A stretch of DNA of 15,069 nucleotides from Planctomycetota bacterium (lineage in GTDB: Bacteria > Planctomycetota > UBA1135). The first letter of the stretch is position 1. The number at the start of each line of letters is the position of its first letter. The notes below the pieces were generated by a model. The model did not search any database. It saw nothing but the letters and a program-made list of their open reading frames with translations, and had not been told where the DNA came from. Shown piece after piece: positions 13,901 through 15,069 of this stretch. The stretch covers positions 1 to 15,069 of the forward strand of contig JAKVCF010000048.1 of NCBI GenBank assembly GCA_022447335.1, in the 5' to 3' direction. The position numbers were made by a program, and so were the translations under genes.

Positions 13901-15069
13901 ATGCGTAAGAAACTGCGAAATCCGAAGCAACTGGCCGGAGGAAATCCTATCACGCGCCGTGAGGCGTTGGCGCGTACCGGCTTTGGCTTTGGAGCACTGG
14001 CCTTTGCGGGCATGGCCGCACCGGCTGCAGCGACGCGTCGTGCGCTGACGAATCCTTTCGCGCGCAAGCCGGTCAAGCACGTCATCTTCCTCTACATGGA
14101 TGGAGGGGTCTCCCAAGTCGACTCTTTCGATCCTAAGCCGCGCCTCGATCGTGAGCACGGCAAGCCGATTCAGATGGAGGTGCCAAAAACTCAGTTCGAA
14201 AACGTCGGCAATGTAATGAAGTCCCCATGGGCTTTTCATCCAGGAGGCGAGTCCGGCCTTCCAATCAGCGATCTCTTCCCGGCGATTCGCGAGAAAGCTG
14301 ACGATCTCGCAATCGTGCGCTCGATGACTTCGATGTTTAGTGAGCACACTTTTGCCAACTACTTCCTACACACCGGATCAGGCTTCCAGGGGCGGCCCAG
14401 CATGGGGGCGTGGTGGGCTTACGGGCTGGGTACTGAGAACCAGGATTTGCCTGGTTATGTAGTGCTCGACGGTGGGCTCATTCCTCCGGGTGGACTCGAC
14501 TGCTTTGGCGCAGGTTTCCTGCCGGCTCACCACCAAGCATCAGTGCTGCATCCAACTGGGGATCTTCTACCGAACTTGAAGCCGGCGGATGCTGCCGAAG
14601 TACAGCAGCGCAAGCTTGGCCTAATTCGAGAGCTTGACGCAGGCCCGTTAGCGCAGAGCCCAGAGGTCGAGGCGGCGATTGCCAATCAGGAGAAGGCTTT
14701 TCGTATGCAGGCGGCGTTGCCACAGGTGGCGAATTTCGATGATGAGCCAGAGTCGATCCGCAAGCTTTATTCGCTCGACTCAGACTTCGCCCCGGAGGCG
14801 GGCTATGCACGGCAATGCGTGTTGGCGCGCCGGCTGGTTGAAAGGGGAGTCCGCTTTGTACAGCTCACATGCCCTGATCTCGGTCACGATCGCTGGGACC
14901 AGCACAACAATTTGCGTAAGGGTCATGAGCGTAATGCACGCGCGGTTGACCGTCCGATTGCCGGTTTGCTGACTGATCTCAAGCAGCGTGGCCTCTGGGA
15001 GGATACCCTTGTTGTATTCACAGGAGAGTTTGGCCGCACCCCGATGGCGCAAGGTAGTGATGGTCGCGA
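13901..15069 (+). CDS. DUF1501 protein, Tat-exported (3' end outside window)
   Basis: ATG 13901 opens a frame that runs to the window edge without a stop; 389 codons are visible of a family usually about 400-500 residues long. A twin-arginine signal is present: ITRREALARTG (Arg19-Arg20) followed by GFGFGALAFAGMAAPAAA. The core begins at KHVIFLYMDGGVSQVDSFDPK, typical of DUF1501 (PF07394), which has an alkaline-phosphatase/sulfatase-like fold. Further family blocks are SMFSEHTFANYFLHTG, WDQHNN and LWEDTLVVFTGEFGRTP (Glu376). Export by Tat implies folding, and perhaps metal loading, in the cytoplasm. It follows the PSCyt/DUF1549 stop by two bases with no independent ribosome binding site (AAGGAG at 13875-13880 is 20 bases away), so it probably depends on coupled translation. 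DUF1501 and DUF1549/DUF1553 proteins are habitual partners in planctomycetes. The biochemical function is unknown. Confidence 0.93.
   Translation, partial: MRKKLRNPKQLAGGNPITRREALARTGFGFGALAFAGMAAPAAATRRALTNPFARKPVKHVIFLYMDGGVSQVDSFDPKPRLDREHGKPIQMEVPKTQFENVGNVMKSPWAFHPGGESGLPISDLFPAIREKADDLAIVRSMTSMFSEHTFANYFLHTGSGFQGRPSMGAWWAYGLGTENQDLPGYVVLDGGLIPPGGLDCFGAGFLPAHHQASVLHPTGDLLPNLKPADAAEVQQRKLGLIRELDAGPLAQSPEVEAAIANQEKAFRMQAALPQVANFDDEPESIRKLYSLDSDFAPEAGYARQCVLARRLVERGVRFVQLTCPDLGHDRWDQHNNLRKGHERNARAVDRPIAGLLTDLKQRGLWEDTLVVFTGEFGRTPMAQGSDGR

Noticed and set aside
1..15069. CRISPR arrays, insertion sequences, integrases, tRNA or rRNA genes
   Set aside because: No spaced direct repeats, transposase or integrase motifs, or cloverleaf-like sequences were recognised on either strand. 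This is a reading by eye, so a degenerate element could be missed.

Overview
The window looks like a piece of a Planctomycetota chromosome, or less likely a close relative in the PVC group. The main evidence is the adjacent pair at the right end: a large PSCyt1/DUF1549/DUF1553 secreted cytochrome followed directly by a Tat-exported DUF1501 protein. This pairing is a hallmark of planctomycete genomes. Other fitting features are several large secreted beta-propeller proteins, a C-terminal beta-rich module that recurs on unrelated secreted proteins, and a near-absence of Shine-Dalgarno sequences. I cannot assign a genus.

Layout, left to right. (1) The 3' end of a secreted protein that consists of the recurring C-terminal module (1-359, +). 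(2) A disrupted outer-membrane-barrel gene (435-1130, -) whose signal peptide and barrel share one frame but are separated by two in-frame TGA codons. (3) A degenerate receiver-EAL protein (1291-2481, -), the only gene here with a textbook ribosome binding site. (4) A roughly 500-bp gap holding a 31-codon single-membrane-segment ORF (2788-2883, +). (5) A GQSN-type SASA-family esterase (2980-4014, -), divergent from (6) an ATP-grasp ligase of the D-Ala-D-Ala ligase type (4088-5068, +). (7) A seven-Asp-box sialidase-like propeller (5208-6923, +), convergent with (8) a di-haem cytochrome c peroxidase/MauG protein carrying an extra C-terminal module (6933-8579, -). (9) Divergent from it is a rightward cluster: a seven-bladed PD40/TolB-like propeller (8733-10322), the PSCyt1-DUF1549-DUF1553 protein (10362-13898) and the DUF1501 protein (13901 to the window end, truncated).

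Most of the encoded proteins carry export signals, so the region is largely about the periplasm or outer surface: propellers, haem proteins, an esterase and a barrel. The PSCyt/DUF1501 pair is almost certainly co-translated. The PD40 gene just upstream may belong to the same transcription unit, but a second promoter-like element lies in front of the PSCyt gene. No mobile element, CRISPR array, tRNA, rRNA or obvious defence system is visible.

The observations most worth following are these: a repeated TAAANT-six bases-start codon arrangement that suggests leaderless transcription; a C-terminal module shared by four otherwise unrelated secreted proteins, including a peroxidase; the disrupted barrel gene; the 31-aa membrane ORF; and an EAL protein with a receiver domain that cannot be phosphorylated in the usual way. 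I did not find a clear, complete, novel multi-gene system.
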